38,725 nucleotides of DNA from Elusimicrobiota bacterium (GCA_016194705.1 JACQAZ010000008.1:1-38725), one strand, 5' to 3'; positions 1-8,873 are shown, numbered from the stretch's first letter. Notes: a model not told the origin generated them from the letters alone. Numbers and translations are program-made.

Positions 1-1250
1 AATTCGGCGGCCCCAACGGGGCCGACGGGGGCAAGGGCGGAGACGTCTGGCTCGAGGCCTCGACCCACCTGACCACCTTGCTCGAGTTGGCCCGTAGGCC
101 GCATCTGGAAGCGGAGCGCGGCTCCCACGGCAAAGGAGGGAACAAGACGGGCCTGGGCGGCAAGGACACCGTCGTGCCGGTGCCCGTGGGCACCGTGGTC
201 TACAAGGACGGCGCGTTGGCCGTCGACCTCTGCCGTCCCGGCCAGCGGTATCTTGCCGCGCGCGGCGGGCGCGGCGGGCGCGGGAATCTCTCGTTCAAGT
301 CGCGCCTCAACACCGCGCCGCGCATCTACGAGAAGGGCGCGCCGGGCGAAAGCACGACGCTCGAGCTCGAGCTCAAACTGCTCGCCGACGTCGGTTTCGT
401 GGGTTTTCCGAACGCGGGGAAGTCGAGCCTTCTGGCCCGGATCTCGGCCGCGCGCCCCAAGGTCGCCGACTATCCCTTCACGACGCTCTCTCCCAACCTC
501 GGCGTCTGCGAGCACAAGGGGGTCTCGTTTGTCGCCGCCGACATCCCGGGCTTGATCGAGGGCGCCCACGCCGGAAAAGGGCTCGGCCACGAGTTCCTGC
601 GCCATGTCGAGCGCACGCGCGTGCTCGTCCAGCTCATCGATCCCGCGGGCTACGCCGGCGAGGACCCCGTCGAGGGGATCAAGACCATCGAACACGAGCT
701 CAAGTCTTTCGGCCCGCGCCTGGCGGAGAAGCCGCGCCTCCTGGCGGTCAACAAGATGGATCTCCCAGGGGCCGATGCCGTCTACAAGAAGGTCCGCTCC
801 CGCTACAACAAGGCCAAGCCTCTGGCGATCTCGGTCGCCACCGGCGAGGGACTTCCGGCGCTCTTGGACCGGGTCCTCCTCGAGCTGTCCCGGAATCCGG
901 GCACGCGGCGCATCGACGAAGCGCTTGCGGAGGGAGGGCTCGTGAAGGTCGAGAAGGGATTCTCGGTGCGGCGAGCCGCCGCCGGGGTCTACCAGCTCCA
1001 GGGGCGGTTCGTGGAGCGCGCGGCCGCGATGCTCGACGGCACCTTGCCGGAGGCGGTCGACCGCTTCCAGAGGGCCTTGAAGCGCATCGGCGTCGACCGC
1101 GCCCTGCGCCAGGCGGGGATCGAGGACGGCGACGCCGTGCGCTGCGGCAGCGTCGAATTCGAATGGTCGGACGCGCCGCACAAGCGCCTTCCCCACATCC
1201 GCCGCCACAAGCGCACGCGCATCGGCGTCGGCAAAGGCGGCGGCAGATGA
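1..1250 (+). CDS. obg: GTPase Obg/CgtA (5' end outside window)
   Basis: Ribosome-associated GTPase of the Obg family, acting in late 50S assembly and stress control in the cytoplasm. The frame is open from base 3 and already reads the glycine-rich Obg fold (GGPNGADGGKGGDVW), so only the extreme N-terminus is missing. The G domain shows G1 GFPNAGKSS, G2 DYPFTTLSPNLG, G3 DIPGLIEGAHAGKGLGHEFL and G4 NKMD. After it comes a C-terminal domain of about 90 residues ending GDAVRCGSVEFEW, which matches the OCT domain, and a short basic tail rich in Arg and Lys. The stop overlaps the start of hpnC in ATGA, so the genes are translationally coupled, although Obg has no known role in squalene synthesis. 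The identification is secure. Confidence 0.96.
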   Translation, partial: FGGPNGADGGKGGDVWLEASTHLTTLLELARRPHLEAERGSHGKGGNKTGLGGKDTVVPVPVGTVVYKDGALAVDLCRPGQRYLAARGGRGGRGNLSFKSRLNTAPRIYEKGAPGESTTLELELKLLADVGFVGFPNAGKSSLLARISAARPKVADYPFTTLSPNLGVCEHKGVSFVAADIPGLIEGAHAGKGLGHEFLRHVERTRVLVQLIDPAGYAGEDPVEGIKTIEHELKSFGPRLAEKPRLLAVNKMDLPGADAVYKKVRSRYNKAKPLAISVATGEGLPALLDRVLLELSRNPGTRRIDEALAEGGLVKVEKGFSVRRAAAGVYQLQGRFVERAAAMLDGTLPEAVDRFQRALKRIGVDRALRQAGIEDGDAVRCGSVEFEWSDAPHKRLPHIRRHKRTRIGVGKGGGR

Positions 1251-2128
1251 ACAGTTTGAAGGCGTATGAAGCGCGCGTCACGGACCCCGACGACGCCCCC
1301 GCGGCCTTCAAGTTCTGCCAGGACCTGGCCGACTCGCACTACGAGAATTTCCCGGTCGCCTCGCTGGCCGTGCCCCGGCGGCTGCGCAAGCACGTCGCCG
1401 CGCTCTACGCCTTTGCGCGCATCGCCGACGATTTCGCCGACGAGCCCGAGTACGAGGGCTTCAGAAAAGAACGGCTGCTGGACTGGCGCCGGCAGCTGCA
1501 CGCGGCGGGCAAGGAGCCCGCGTCTCACCCCGTGTTCGCCGCCTTGGGTCGGACGCTCAGGGAGCTTCAGCTTCCGGTCGAGCCTTTCGATGACCTCCTG
1601 AGCGCATTCCTGCAGGACGTCGAAAAGAAGCGCTACGCGACTTTCGACGAGGTCCTCGACTATTGCCGGCGTTCGGCCAATCCGGTGGGACGCGTCGTGC
1701 TGATGATGCACGGGCACCGTTCCCCGGAGTTGTTCCGCTACTCGGATGCGATCTGCACCGCGCTCCAGCTGGCCAATTTCTGGCAGGACATCTCGGTCGA
1801 CCTCAAGAAGGACCGCATCTACATCCCCGAGGAGGACTTCCGCCAGTTCTCCTACTCGGAGGCCGACCTGCGCATGGGAGTGGTCAACGAGCGGTTCCGC
1901 GATCTCTTGAAGTTCGAGGTCAACCGGACGCGCGCTCTCTTCGAGGAAGGCCGGCCTCTGCCGGGCAAGCTGGCCTGGCCGCTTTCGCTCGAGATCCGGC
2001 TCACCTGGCGGGGAGGCCGCGAGATCCTGCGCAAGATCCGCAAAGGCGGCTTCGACACGCTCTCCGAGCGCCCGTCACTGACCAAGTGGGACTGGATCCC
2101 GCTGCTCGTGCGCTCGCTGCTGGCATGA
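1247..2128 (+). CDS. hpnC: HpnC, presqualene/hydroxysqualene pathway enzyme
   Basis: Squalene/phytoene-synthase-fold enzyme, 293 residues. In the three-gene HpnCDE route HpnC converts presqualene diphosphate to hydroxysqualene. Both Asp-rich Mg-diphosphate motifs are visible: RIADDFADE near residue 60 and ANFWQDISVDLKKDRIYIP near residue 180. ATG 1247 is chosen because it overlaps the obg stop (ATGA) and begins at the expected distance before the first conserved helix. An in-frame start further upstream would lie inside obg. The gene overlaps hpnD by ATGA. HpnC and HpnD are paralogues; I assign C and D from gene order (C-D-E) and from the shorter second metal loop here. A swap of the two names is the main uncertainty. 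Confidence 0.9.
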   Translation: MNSLKAYEARVTDPDDAPAAFKFCQDLADSHYENFPVASLAVPRRLRKHVAALYAFARIADDFADEPEYEGFRKERLLDWRRQLHAAGKEPASHPVFAALGRTLRELQLPVEPFDDLLSAFLQDVEKKRYATFDEVLDYCRRSANPVGRVVLMMHGHRSPELFRYSDAICTALQLANFWQDISVDLKKDRIYIPEEDFRQFSYSEADLRMGVVNERFRDLLKFEVNRTRALFEEGRPLPGKLAWPLSLEIRLTWRGGREILRKIRKGGFDTLSERPSLTKWDWIPLLVRSLLA

Positions 2129-2973
2129 CCACCGCCGCTCCGGCCGCCGAGACGGGCTCCAATTTTTTCCTAGGGTTCGCCTTCCTGCCCAAGGCCAAGA
2201 AGGAAGCCCTCTCGGCCGTCTACGCCTACTGCCGCCTCATCGACGACATCGTCGACACGGGCTCGATCCCCAAAGAGGAGGCCGCCAAACTCCTCGGCTT
2301 CTGGCGGGACGAGATCGGCCGTCTCTACGCGGGCGAGCCGACGCATCCCGTCGCGTCGCGCCTTCTTCCGGCCGTCCGCGGCTTTTCGCTGCCCAAGGAC
2401 GCCTTCCTCGAGATGATCCGCGGCTGCGAGATGGACCTCAACGCCGCGCGCTACCAGACTTTCGCCGAGCTCGAATCGTACATGCAGGGAGTGGCCTGCT
2501 CGGTCGGCAAGCTCTCGGTCGAGATCTTCGGCTACGCGCACACCGATCCCGAGAGCATGGCGGAGTTTTCCAAGCTCTTCGGCTACGCCTTCCAGCTGAC
2601 CAACATCATCCGCGACGTCGGCGCCGACCTCGAGATGGGTCGCGTCTACCTCCCCGAGGAGGACATGAAGGAAGCCGGCTACACGCGCGAGGCCCTCATT
2701 CGGCGCGACCACAGCCTCGCCTTCGACCGGCTCATGGAGCTCGAGTACCGCCGGGCCAAGCAGTTCTATCAGCGCGGCCGGAACATGGTCGACTTCCGCG
2801 ACCGGCCGAATCTTCTGCCCGCCGAGATCATGGCCCACATCTACGAGGGCCTGCTCGACGAGATCAAGGCCACCGAGTACCGCGTGCTGTTCCAGCGCAG
2901 CTCCCTGCCGACTTTGCGCAAGCTGGGCTTGGCCTTCAAGGCGTGGCTCTACTGCCATGGCATCCACGGCTAG
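2125..2973 (+). CDS. hpnD: HpnD, presqualene diphosphate synthase
   Basis: Second squalene/phytoene-synthase family protein, 282 residues. HpnD condenses two farnesyl diphosphates into presqualene diphosphate. The first Asp-rich motif is RLIDDIVDTG (near residue 38) and the second is TNIIRDVGADLEMGRVYLP (near residue 155), typical of trans-isoprenyl head-to-head synthases. The start ATG overlaps the hpnC stop in ATGA, and the 3' end overlaps hpnE by 17 bp, giving one tightly coupled operon. No squalene-hopene cyclase or phytoene desaturase lies in the window, so squalene or hopanoids as end product is an inference from hpnCDE alone. Confidence 0.92.
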   Translation: MTTAAPAAETGSNFFLGFAFLPKAKKEALSAVYAYCRLIDDIVDTGSIPKEEAAKLLGFWRDEIGRLYAGEPTHPVASRLLPAVRGFSLPKDAFLEMIRGCEMDLNAARYQTFAELESYMQGVACSVGKLSVEIFGYAHTDPESMAEFSKLFGYAFQLTNIIRDVGADLEMGRVYLPEEDMKEAGYTREALIRRDHSLAFDRLMELEYRRAKQFYQRGRNMVDFRDRPNLLPAEIMAHIYEGLLDEIKATEYRVLFQRSSLPTLRKLGLAFKAWLYCHGIHG

Positions 2974-4309
2974 CGACGCGCTGATCCTCGGCGGCGGCTT
3001 CGCCGGCCTCTCCTGCGCCGTCGAGCTCGCCAAGGCGGGGCGCAGGGTCGTCGTCCTCGAGAAGAAGCCGCATCTGGGCGGACGGGCCTATTCGTTCGCC
3101 GATCCCGACACGAAAGAGGTCGTCGACAACGGCCAGCACCTGTTCATGGGCTGCTACCGCAGCACGCGGCGCTTCCTCGACGAGATCGGCACCTCCTCGC
3201 TGCTTCATTTCTCGGAGAAGATCCGGGTTGACTACGCAGACTCTGAGGGCGGACGCGACATCTTGTCCTGCCCCGCCGTCCTCGGTTCGCCCCTCCATCT
3301 CGCCTGGGGAGTGCTGGGGCTCAAGGGCCTGTCTCTCTCGGACAAGGCGGGACTTTTGCGTCTGGACCGCTGCATGAAGTCAATCAAGAGGCTGTCGGAG
3401 GTCCCCGCCGAGCTCGATAAAGTCACGGTGCGTCAGTGGCTCGACGGCCTCGGCCAATCCAAGCGCATACAGCAGAGGCTCTTCGATCCGATCGCCTTGG
3501 GCGCCCTCAACGACGATCCGGAGGTGGCCTCCGCGACGGGCTTCGCGCAGGTCCTGCGCGAGATCTTCTACCGCGACGTTGATAGCACTCGCTTAGGCGT
3601 CTCGGCTGTGGGCTTGAGCGAGCTCTACACGGGAGCCGCCCGGTCCTACATCGAGAAGCGCGGGGGAAAGGTCCTCGAATCCAAGAAATCGGCTTCCTTT
3701 ATAGAGGAGGGTGGGCGAGTCAAAGGCGCCGTGACGGAGAGCGGCGAGCGTTTCGAGGCCGCGGCCACGATCTCGACCCTGGCGCCGTGGGACCTTAAAA
3801 AACTGCCTCTGCCCGCGGCATTGCGCGGCCCTTGGGAGACCCTCCAAGCCGCCCCGATCGTGAGCCTCTGCCTGTGGCTCGACCGGCCGTTGATCTCGGA
3901 GCCGCTGGTCGGCATGCTCGGCACCGAGATCCAATGGGTCTTCAACAAGAGCCGCATCCTGGGCCTCAACGGCGGCGGGCAGTATCTCTCGCTCGTCATC
4001 AGCGGCGCGCACAAGCAGATCGGCTGGGAGCCCAAGCAGGTCTTCCAAGCCGCGCAGCGCGATCTCGCCAAATGCTTCCCTGAATTTTCCAAGGCGAAGG
4101 TCCAGCGCTGGAAGGTCGTCAAGGAGCCTTTCGCGACGCTCTCGCCGGTACCCGGCTCCGACGCCCTGCGCCCCGCGCCCGGCTCAGGGATGCCCGGCTT
4201 TCATTTCGCGGGAGATTGGACGCGCACGGGACTTCCCGCCACCATCGAGAGCGCGGTCGCCAGCGGCTACGCGGCGGCGCAAGCCGTCCTGAATCCTCGT
4301 TCCCCGTAG
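2957..4309 (+). CDS. hpnE: HpnE, hydroxysqualene dehydroxylase (FAD)
   Basis: FAD-dependent amine-oxidase-fold protein, 450 residues, completing the HpnCDE pathway by reducing hydroxysqualene to squalene. The N-terminus has the Rossmann dinucleotide motif GGGFAGLSCAVELAKAG (residues 12-28) followed by VVVLEKKPHLGGRAYSF, the classic GG-doublet after the FAD beta-strand. The C-terminus has the second FAD contact, HFAGDWTRTGLPATIESAV, typical of phytoene-desaturase-like proteins. It begins inside hpnD (17 bp overlap). After the stop there is a short gap holding the promoter for the next gene. Assignment is strong because of the C-D-E order and the domain match. Confidence 0.93.
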   Translation: MASTASDALILGGGFAGLSCAVELAKAGRRVVVLEKKPHLGGRAYSFADPDTKEVVDNGQHLFMGCYRSTRRFLDEIGTSSLLHFSEKIRVDYADSEGGRDILSCPAVLGSPLHLAWGVLGLKGLSLSDKAGLLRLDRCMKSIKRLSEVPAELDKVTVRQWLDGLGQSKRIQQRLFDPIALGALNDDPEVASATGFAQVLREIFYRDVDSTRLGVSAVGLSELYTGAARSYIEKRGGKVLESKKSASFIEEGGRVKGAVTESGERFEAAATISTLAPWDLKKLPLPAALRGPWETLQAAPIVSLCLWLDRPLISEPLVGMLGTEIQWVFNKSRILGLNGGGQYLSLVISGAHKQIGWEPKQVFQAAQRDLAKCFPEFSKAKVQRWKVVKEPFATLSPVPGSDALRPAPGSGMPGFHFAGDWTRTGLPATIESAVASGYAAAQAVLNPRSP

Positions 4310-4357
4310 ACCTGCCTTCGGATAGGTCTCTTGCCTCATGCCGCGGCTTCGTGGTCG

Positions 4358-4373
4358 TGGTATCATCCCTGTG
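4358..4373 (+). promoter_or_regulatory. extended -10 promoter, probably leaderless
   Basis: TGG followed by TATCAT (hexamer 4361-4366) fits an extended -10 element. No good -35 is seen at 16-18 bp. The next in-frame start, GTG 4373, is 7 bases past the hexamer, about where transcription should begin. The same ten bases (TGGTATCATC) recur at 22257-22266. Confidence 0.5.
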
Positions 4374-5593
4374 TGATCATCGCAGCCCTTTGGCTGTGCG
4401 CCGCCGGCACGGCCGGCGCCGCAGCTCCTCGCGCCGCCGTCGAAGTCGTCAGGCCCGAGCTCGCGCCGCTGCCTGCTCCGCTGGTCCCCTTTCAAGGCCT
4501 TGGCGCCGTTTCCGCCGCCTCTCCTTCACTCGATCCGGCCAAGACCGACGCCATGGCGGGCCTCTCCTCGCCGATGGACGGCCTGGCGGGACAACTCGAG
4601 AAGGGAGGCAGCGACGGTCTGTCCGCTTCGGCTGGCGCGGACTTCATGTCGCGGATCGGCCAGCCGGTCGCGCCCGGGCTCGGCGGCGGCGGGGCGGGGG
4701 ACGGCTGGGCTCCTGAGTGGCAGCGCGGCTCGTTCGCGGCCGCCGACGGCGCGAGGCTCTCCTATCTCTATCGCTCGGGTTCGGGTCCCGCCGTGCTGAT
4801 GGTCCACGGCAGGACCTTGGGCGCGGACTCCTTCACGGCATTGGCCGAGAAGTCCTTCCCCGGCCGCCCCATGATGCTCCTGGAGCGCCGCGGCTACGGC
4901 CGTTCGGAGGTCGGCTCCATCGACGAGAAGACGATCGGCGCCGTCGAGGCCGGCGACGTCGACCGCGCGATCGCCGTCGCTCAAGATCTGGGCGGCGGCG
5001 CCAAGGTCGGCGTCTTGGCCTATTCCCTGGGCGCCATGGTTCTGCCCCCCATCGATCCCGCGCGCGTGGCGTGGCTGGCCTTGCTCAATCCGGGAGTCGG
5101 CGGCATGTTGCGCCACATGACGCCCGGGATGCAGGCGGGCGCGCAATGGCTGCGCGCGGGCTACGAGGCCGCCCGCTGGTCGACACCCTGGCAGAAGGAC
5201 GCCTTCATCACGATGGCCGTCGAGCAGCAGTTGGGGATTCTGCGGCGGCGGGTCGCCGAGCGCTCGGGCAAGGAGTCGGCGCTCGGAGGGCGGCTCCTAG
5301 ACGACTTCGAGCACCGCATGAAGGACAGACGGCTGCGCGAGCTCTGGGTCCAGGAAACCCTATGGGCCGGCTTTGGCCCGCATTCCGAGCTCAAAGCCAG
5401 CGTGCCCGTGCTTCTGTTCTTGAATAGGGGCGACGAGACCGTGCCCAAGGCCGCATACCGCGAGCTGCTCAAGTCCCTCCGGGGCGCCGCTCCGCGCGTG
5501 CGGGTCAAGCGCGCGCCCGGCGGTCATCTCGCACCGGTTTTCGAGCCCGACGCTCTTCGCGAGGCCCTCGAAGATTTCGATCGCGTCCCCTAA
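4373..5593 (+). CDS. exported alpha/beta hydrolase with Ala/Pro-rich spacer
   Basis: Alpha/beta-hydrolase-fold enzyme of unknown substrate, about 406 residues. GTG 4373 gives a short signal peptide (VIIAALWLCAAGTAGAAA). A TTG at 4331 would add 14 residues without hydrophobic character. About 100 residues of Ala/Pro/Gly-rich spacer follow, then the hydrolase domain: oxyanion region VLMVHGRTLGADSF, nucleophile elbow AYSLGA (Ser in A-x-S-x-G rather than G-x-S-x-G), acid region FLNRGDETVP and catalytic His in GGHLAPVFEPD. All three triad residues are therefore present. The exported location is predicted from the signal peptide only. The signal-spacer-domain layout resembles the MFS protein at 7016-8761. 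Confidence 0.8.
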   Translation: MIIAALWLCAAGTAGAAAPRAAVEVVRPELAPLPAPLVPFQGLGAVSAASPSLDPAKTDAMAGLSSPMDGLAGQLEKGGSDGLSASAGADFMSRIGQPVAPGLGGGGAGDGWAPEWQRGSFAAADGARLSYLYRSGSGPAVLMVHGRTLGADSFTALAEKSFPGRPMMLLERRGYGRSEVGSIDEKTIGAVEAGDVDRAIAVAQDLGGGAKVGVLAYSLGAMVLPPIDPARVAWLALLNPGVGGMLRHMTPGMQAGAQWLRAGYEAARWSTPWQKDAFITMAVEQQLGILRRRVAERSGKESALGGRLLDDFEHRMKDRRLRELWVQETLWAGFGPHSELKASVPVLLFLNRGDETVPKAAYRELLKSLRGAAPRVRVKRAPGGHLAPVFEPDALREALEDFDRVP

Positions 5594-5603
5594 GCCGGCC
5601 CCG

Positions 5604-5635
5604 TTGTTCCACTGGCCCGCGGAATTTCTTATAAT
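5604..5635 (+). promoter_or_regulatory. sigma70-like promoter of dcd
   Basis: A perfect TATAAT lies at 5630-5635. Possible -35 boxes are TTCCAC at 5607-5612 (17 bp spacer) or TTGTTC at 5604-5609 (20 bp spacer). A GAGGAG ribosome binding site follows at about 5649-5654, before ATG 5660. Confidence 0.6.
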
Positions 5636-5659
5636 CTTTGAAATCCCCGAGGAGCGCCA

Positions 5660-6223
5660 ATGCTCAAACCCGACAGTTGGATTCGCAAGATGTGCCTCGA
5701 GCACAACATGATCGAGCCCTTCCTCGACAGGCAGGAAGGCGACGGCAAGGTCAGCTACGGCCTTTCCTCCTACGGCTACGACATCCGGGTCGCCGACGAG
5801 TACAAGATCTTCACCAACGTCTACGGCGCGGTCATCGATCCGAAGGCCTTCGACTCGAAGGCCTTCGTCGACCACAAGGGAGCGACCTGCGTCGTGCCGC
5901 CAAACTCGTTCGCGCTGGCGCGCACCGTCGAGCGCTTCAAGATGCCGCGCAACGCGCTGGCCATTTGCCTGGGCAAGAGCACCTACGCGCGCTGCGGCAT
6001 CATCGTCAACGTCACGCCCTTGGAGCCGACATGGGAAGGGTACCTCACGCTTGAGATCTCCAACACGACGCCGCTTCCGGCCAAGGTCTACTCCCACGAG
6101 GGGATCGCCCAGCTCCTCTTCTTCGAGGGCACCGAGGTCTGCGAGACCGCCTACGCCGACCGCAAGGGCAAGTACCAGAACCAGGTCGGCGTGGTGCCGC
6201 CGCGCATACTGCAGAAGCGCTAG
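5660..6223 (+). CDS. dcd: dCTP deaminase
   Basis: Cytosolic dCTP deaminase of the dUTPase superfamily, 187 residues, converting dCTP to dUTP for thymidylate synthesis. Length and sequence are typical. The conserved core runs [19 protein letters not shown], then [20 protein letters not shown] and the C-terminal lid ending GKYQNQVG. The start ATG 5660 has a GAGGAG site 6 bases upstream and a consensus TATAAT promoter. The gene is followed after 4 bp by an unrelated small secreted protein gene. It could in principle be the bifunctional dCTP deaminase/dUTPase; sequence reading alone does not separate the two. Confidence 0.94.
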   Translation: MLKPDSWIRKMCLEHNMIEPFLDRQEGDGKVSYGLSSYGYDIRVADEYKIFTNVYGAVIDPKAFDSKAFVDHKGATCVVPPNSFALARTVERFKMPRNALAICLGKSTYARCGIIVNVTPLEPTWEGYLTLEISNTTPLPAKVYSHEGIAQLLFFEGTEVCETAYADRKGKYQNQVGVVPPRILQKR

Positions 6224-6227
6224 ACCG

Positions 6228-7019
6228 ATGAGCCCGGCGGTCCTGCTGCTGGCAGCACTCTGCGTGTCGGCCGCAGATGTCGAGGACTCGCACCGCGCCC
6301 CGGCCCCCTCGACGGCGGAGCAGCACAGCGTCGAGGCCGACCGCCAAAGCACGCTGGCCGAGATGTGGCAGCGCGGCTTGCTGCCTCCCGATACGGTCCG
6401 GTGGAGCCCAGAGGACTTCTCCCTACTCGAGCGCGTGCGGCGCGCCGAGGCGGCGGGCGCGGTGGTCGTTCTGCGCCGCCGGCTCCATGGCCTCAAGGGT
6501 CTCGCGGTCGAATTCCGCCCGGTCGGCGCGCTGGTCCCGCAGTGGAGGCTGACCAAGTCGGGGTACGACCGCTATCTCTTCCTGCGCTCGCAGGATGCGA
6601 TCGAATACTTCGACAGCCGCGACATCGGCGCGAAGTGGGCCTTCCAGCTGCTCGATCTCGACGGGAATCGCCTCTTCGAGAAAAACGGCCAGCTGACCGA
6701 GGCGGGCGAGAACCTTTACAACCGCGTCCAGGCCGGGATGGAAGCCCAGTGGAAGTCGCCGGCCGGAGAGCTCTTCGGCAACCGCAGACGCCCGCCCGCG
6801 CCGCCGGCGGCCGCCGAGCCGGCCAAATCCGCGGCGGCGCAGCCGCAGGCGCCGGCTCGCGCTCCGCTCCGCCCCCGCCAGGGCGCCTCAAAGGGCCAAT
6901 CCTCGGCGACGATCGCGCCGCCCGCGGCGCAGGCCAAGCCCGTGCAGGGTCCGCCTACCGACTTCATGCCCCCGGCGTCGAACAAGGCCAAATCCGGGTC
7001 AGGGGAGGAACTGCCCTAG
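6228..7019 (+). CDS. exported protein of unknown function, Ala/Pro-rich C-terminus
   Basis: I do not recognise a family. The 263-residue product starts at ATG 6228, 4 bp after dcd, with a short signal peptide (MSPAVLLLAALCVSAAD). Residues about 25-185 look globular and contain a charged alpha/beta stretch (WRLTKSGYDRYLFLRSQDAI, then WAFQLLDLDGNRLFEKNG). The last 80 residues are disordered and rich in Ala, Pro, Gln and Lys. It is likely cotranscribed with dcd. Its stop is shared with that of the convergent MFS gene in the palindrome CTAG (7016-7019). Confidence 0.7.
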   Translation: MSPAVLLLAALCVSAADVEDSHRAPAPSTAEQHSVEADRQSTLAEMWQRGLLPPDTVRWSPEDFSLLERVRRAEAAGAVVVLRRRLHGLKGLAVEFRPVGALVPQWRLTKSGYDRYLFLRSQDAIEYFDSRDIGAKWAFQLLDLDGNRLFEKNGQLTEAGENLYNRVQAGMEAQWKSPAGELFGNRRRPPAPPAAAEPAKSAAAQPQAPARAPLRPRQGASKGQSSATIAPPAAQAKPVQGPPTDFMPPASNKAKSGSGEELP

Positions 7020-8761
7020 GCCTGGCGGCGGCGCAGAAGCCGGGCGAGGAACTCCTTCATGGGCCCGCGCAGTCGCGCGAGAGTCCAAACCGCCGCGGCG
7101 GCGGCGAGCGCGGCCGAGGCGGCGAAGATCGCCGCGGGGCTCAAGGCCGCCAATGAGTTGAGCAGGTAGAAGGCGCCCGCGCTGGCGAGGATCGCCCCGA
7201 AGGTCATCAGGTTGCTGATCCCGATGAACCGGCCGCGCGACGCCTCGGGGCTCTCGTTCTCGAGATAGGAGTTCAGCGGGATGTAGAAGAGTCCCGATGA
7301 AAACCCCAGCAGGGCCAGGTCGACGAAGGCCCGTACGGGCGAGTGGGCGCCGAAAAGCGCCAGGTCGAAAAGGCAGGCCGCGACGCCGAGCGTCCCGAGC
7401 GGAACGATGCCCAGCTCGACCTTGTTCTTCGAGAGCAGTCCCGCCGCGTAGGAGCCCAGGCTCGTCGCGACGCCGATCAAAGTGAGCATCGCCGTGATCG
7501 ATTTCGCCCCGAGGCCGAGCGTGTGCCCCGCGAACAGCAGTAGGTTCATCTGCAGGATCGACGACAAGAACCAGAAGGTCGCGATCGCCAGCGCCGCCAG
7601 CACGAGCGCGCGCGGCATCCGAGGCTTCGCCTGTCCCGGGGCGGCGGCGGCCTGTCCTGCGGACTTCAAGCGCAGGCTCGTCCAGAGCCCGGCCGCCGAG
7701 ACCGGCACGAAGACCGCGGCGGCCAGAAGAGGCGAGACCTTGAGGGCGGCGTAGAGCAGGCCTCCGACCGCCGTGCCCGCGATCAGGGAGAAGAAGGTGG
7801 CCATCTCCATGAGGCCGTTGGCTCGCGAGAGCTTCTCCTTCTTGACGAGCTCGGGGATGAGACTATACTTGGCGGGGCTCATGAGCGCGCTGTGCGCTCC
7901 GAGAATGAAGATCACGGCCAGCACTCCCGGCAGGCTGTGCAGCGCGAAGGCCGCCGCGCCCGCCGCCACGGCCGCGACCTCGACGGCCTTGAGCGCGATC
8001 AGGAGCCGGCCTTTCGGAAGCCGATCGGCGAGCCGGCCGGCCGCCACCGAGAAAAGGATGTAGGGCAAGGTGAACAGGGCTGTCGCCAGCGCTATGTAGA
8101 GCCCCGCCTGCCCCTGGGGCAGCAAGGCCGTGACCCAGACGCTGAACAAGGTCTTGACCGCCGTGTCGTTGAAAACGCCGAGGAAATGGGAGGCCAGCAG
8201 CGGCTTGAAGCCCGGCGGATGCGCCGCGCGGTCCTTCGGGGCGGGCCCGAGATTCCTGAGGATGTGGCTCTCGAACCGCGCCATCGGGGTCGGGCTTGGA
8301 GCGGGCGGCGCTTCACCGTGGGAATCTCCGACAAAGAGCCGCGTCAGCTCAGGGCCCTGCGCGGCCGCGCCGCCGGTCTCGATGCGCTCGACGGTCCTTT
8401 CCAGTGCCCGAACCTCGGGCGCGGATAAGGCGGGGCCCGAGGGCGCGACAAGTTTGGAATCGACGGACGCTTCCGGGCCTTGGAGCGTCGCGTCCTCGAC
8501 GAGGCCGGGCTGGGCCGAGCCGGGGACGGCGCTCTGCCCTCCCGGACCGACGGCCGGGACCTCGACGCCCGCGATCGGCAGAATCCTGGAGTCGACGCCA
8601 AGTTCGGTCTTGGGCGCCGAGGGTGCCGCGGGCGTCTTCGTCGAGCCCAGAGCCATCGGCTCGGGCGTCAGTCGCGCCGGAGCCCGAAAGTCTCCAGCCT
8701 GGGCATGAGCCGGCAACAGGAGAATGGAGAGAAACAGCGGCATTTTCCCAGGCATGGACAT
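7016..8761 (-). CDS. LplT/Aas-type MFS transporter with exported N-terminal extension
   Basis: Twelve-helix major facilitator protein, 581 residues. The membrane part begins near residue 185 with HFLGVFNDTAVKTLF and continues with GRLADRLPKGR and SALMSPAKYSLIPE. These features are seen in lysophospholipid transporter LplT and in the N-terminal half of Aas-like proteins, so a role in lysophospholipid flipping is plausible. Before it lie a predicted signal peptide (MPLFLSILLLPAHAQA) and about 150 Pro/Ala/Gly-rich residues. A GGGAGGAGG ribosome binding site sits about 10 bases before the start; a second Met two codons in is also possible. A signal peptide ahead of an even-numbered helix bundle is topologically odd. 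No acyltransferase or adenylation domain is fused to it. Confidence 0.82.
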   Translation of the reverse strand: MSMPGKMPLFLSILLLPAHAQAGDFRAPARLTPEPMALGSTKTPAAPSAPKTELGVDSRILPIAGVEVPAVGPGGQSAVPGSAQPGLVEDATLQGPEASVDSKLVAPSGPALSAPEVRALERTVERIETGGAAAQGPELTRLFVGDSHGEAPPAPSPTPMARFESHILRNLGPAPKDRAAHPPGFKPLLASHFLGVFNDTAVKTLFSVWVTALLPQGQAGLYIALATALFTLPYILFSVAAGRLADRLPKGRLLIALKAVEVAAVAAGAAAFALHSLPGVLAVIFILGAHSALMSPAKYSLIPELVKKEKLSRANGLMEMATFFSLIAGTAVGGLLYAALKVSPLLAAAVFVPVSAAGLWTSLRLKSAGQAAAAPGQAKPRMPRALVLAALAIATFWFLSSILQMNLLLFAGHTLGLGAKSITAMLTLIGVATSLGSYAAGLLSKNKVELGIVPLGTLGVAACLFDLALFGAHSPVRAFVDLALLGFSSGLFYIPLNSYLENESPEASRGRFIGISNLMTFGAILASAGAFYLLNSLAALSPAAIFAASAALAAAAAVWTLARLRGPMKEFLARLLRRRQA

Positions 8762-8873
8762 TGAAGTTTAGCCTCCTCCCTTCTAGAAGTCATGGGTCCG
8801 CGGTCCCTTCCCGGGGCGGTCTTACGGCCCGTCCCTCTTGGGTCTCTTGGCGCGTGATTTGAGACGGGAAACT

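Noticed and set aside
1247..4309. Carotenoid (phytoene) pathway instead of squalene
   Set aside because: Two adjacent squalene/phytoene synthase paralogues plus one FAD enzyme in C-D-E order fit HpnCDE; a phytoene route needs one synthase.
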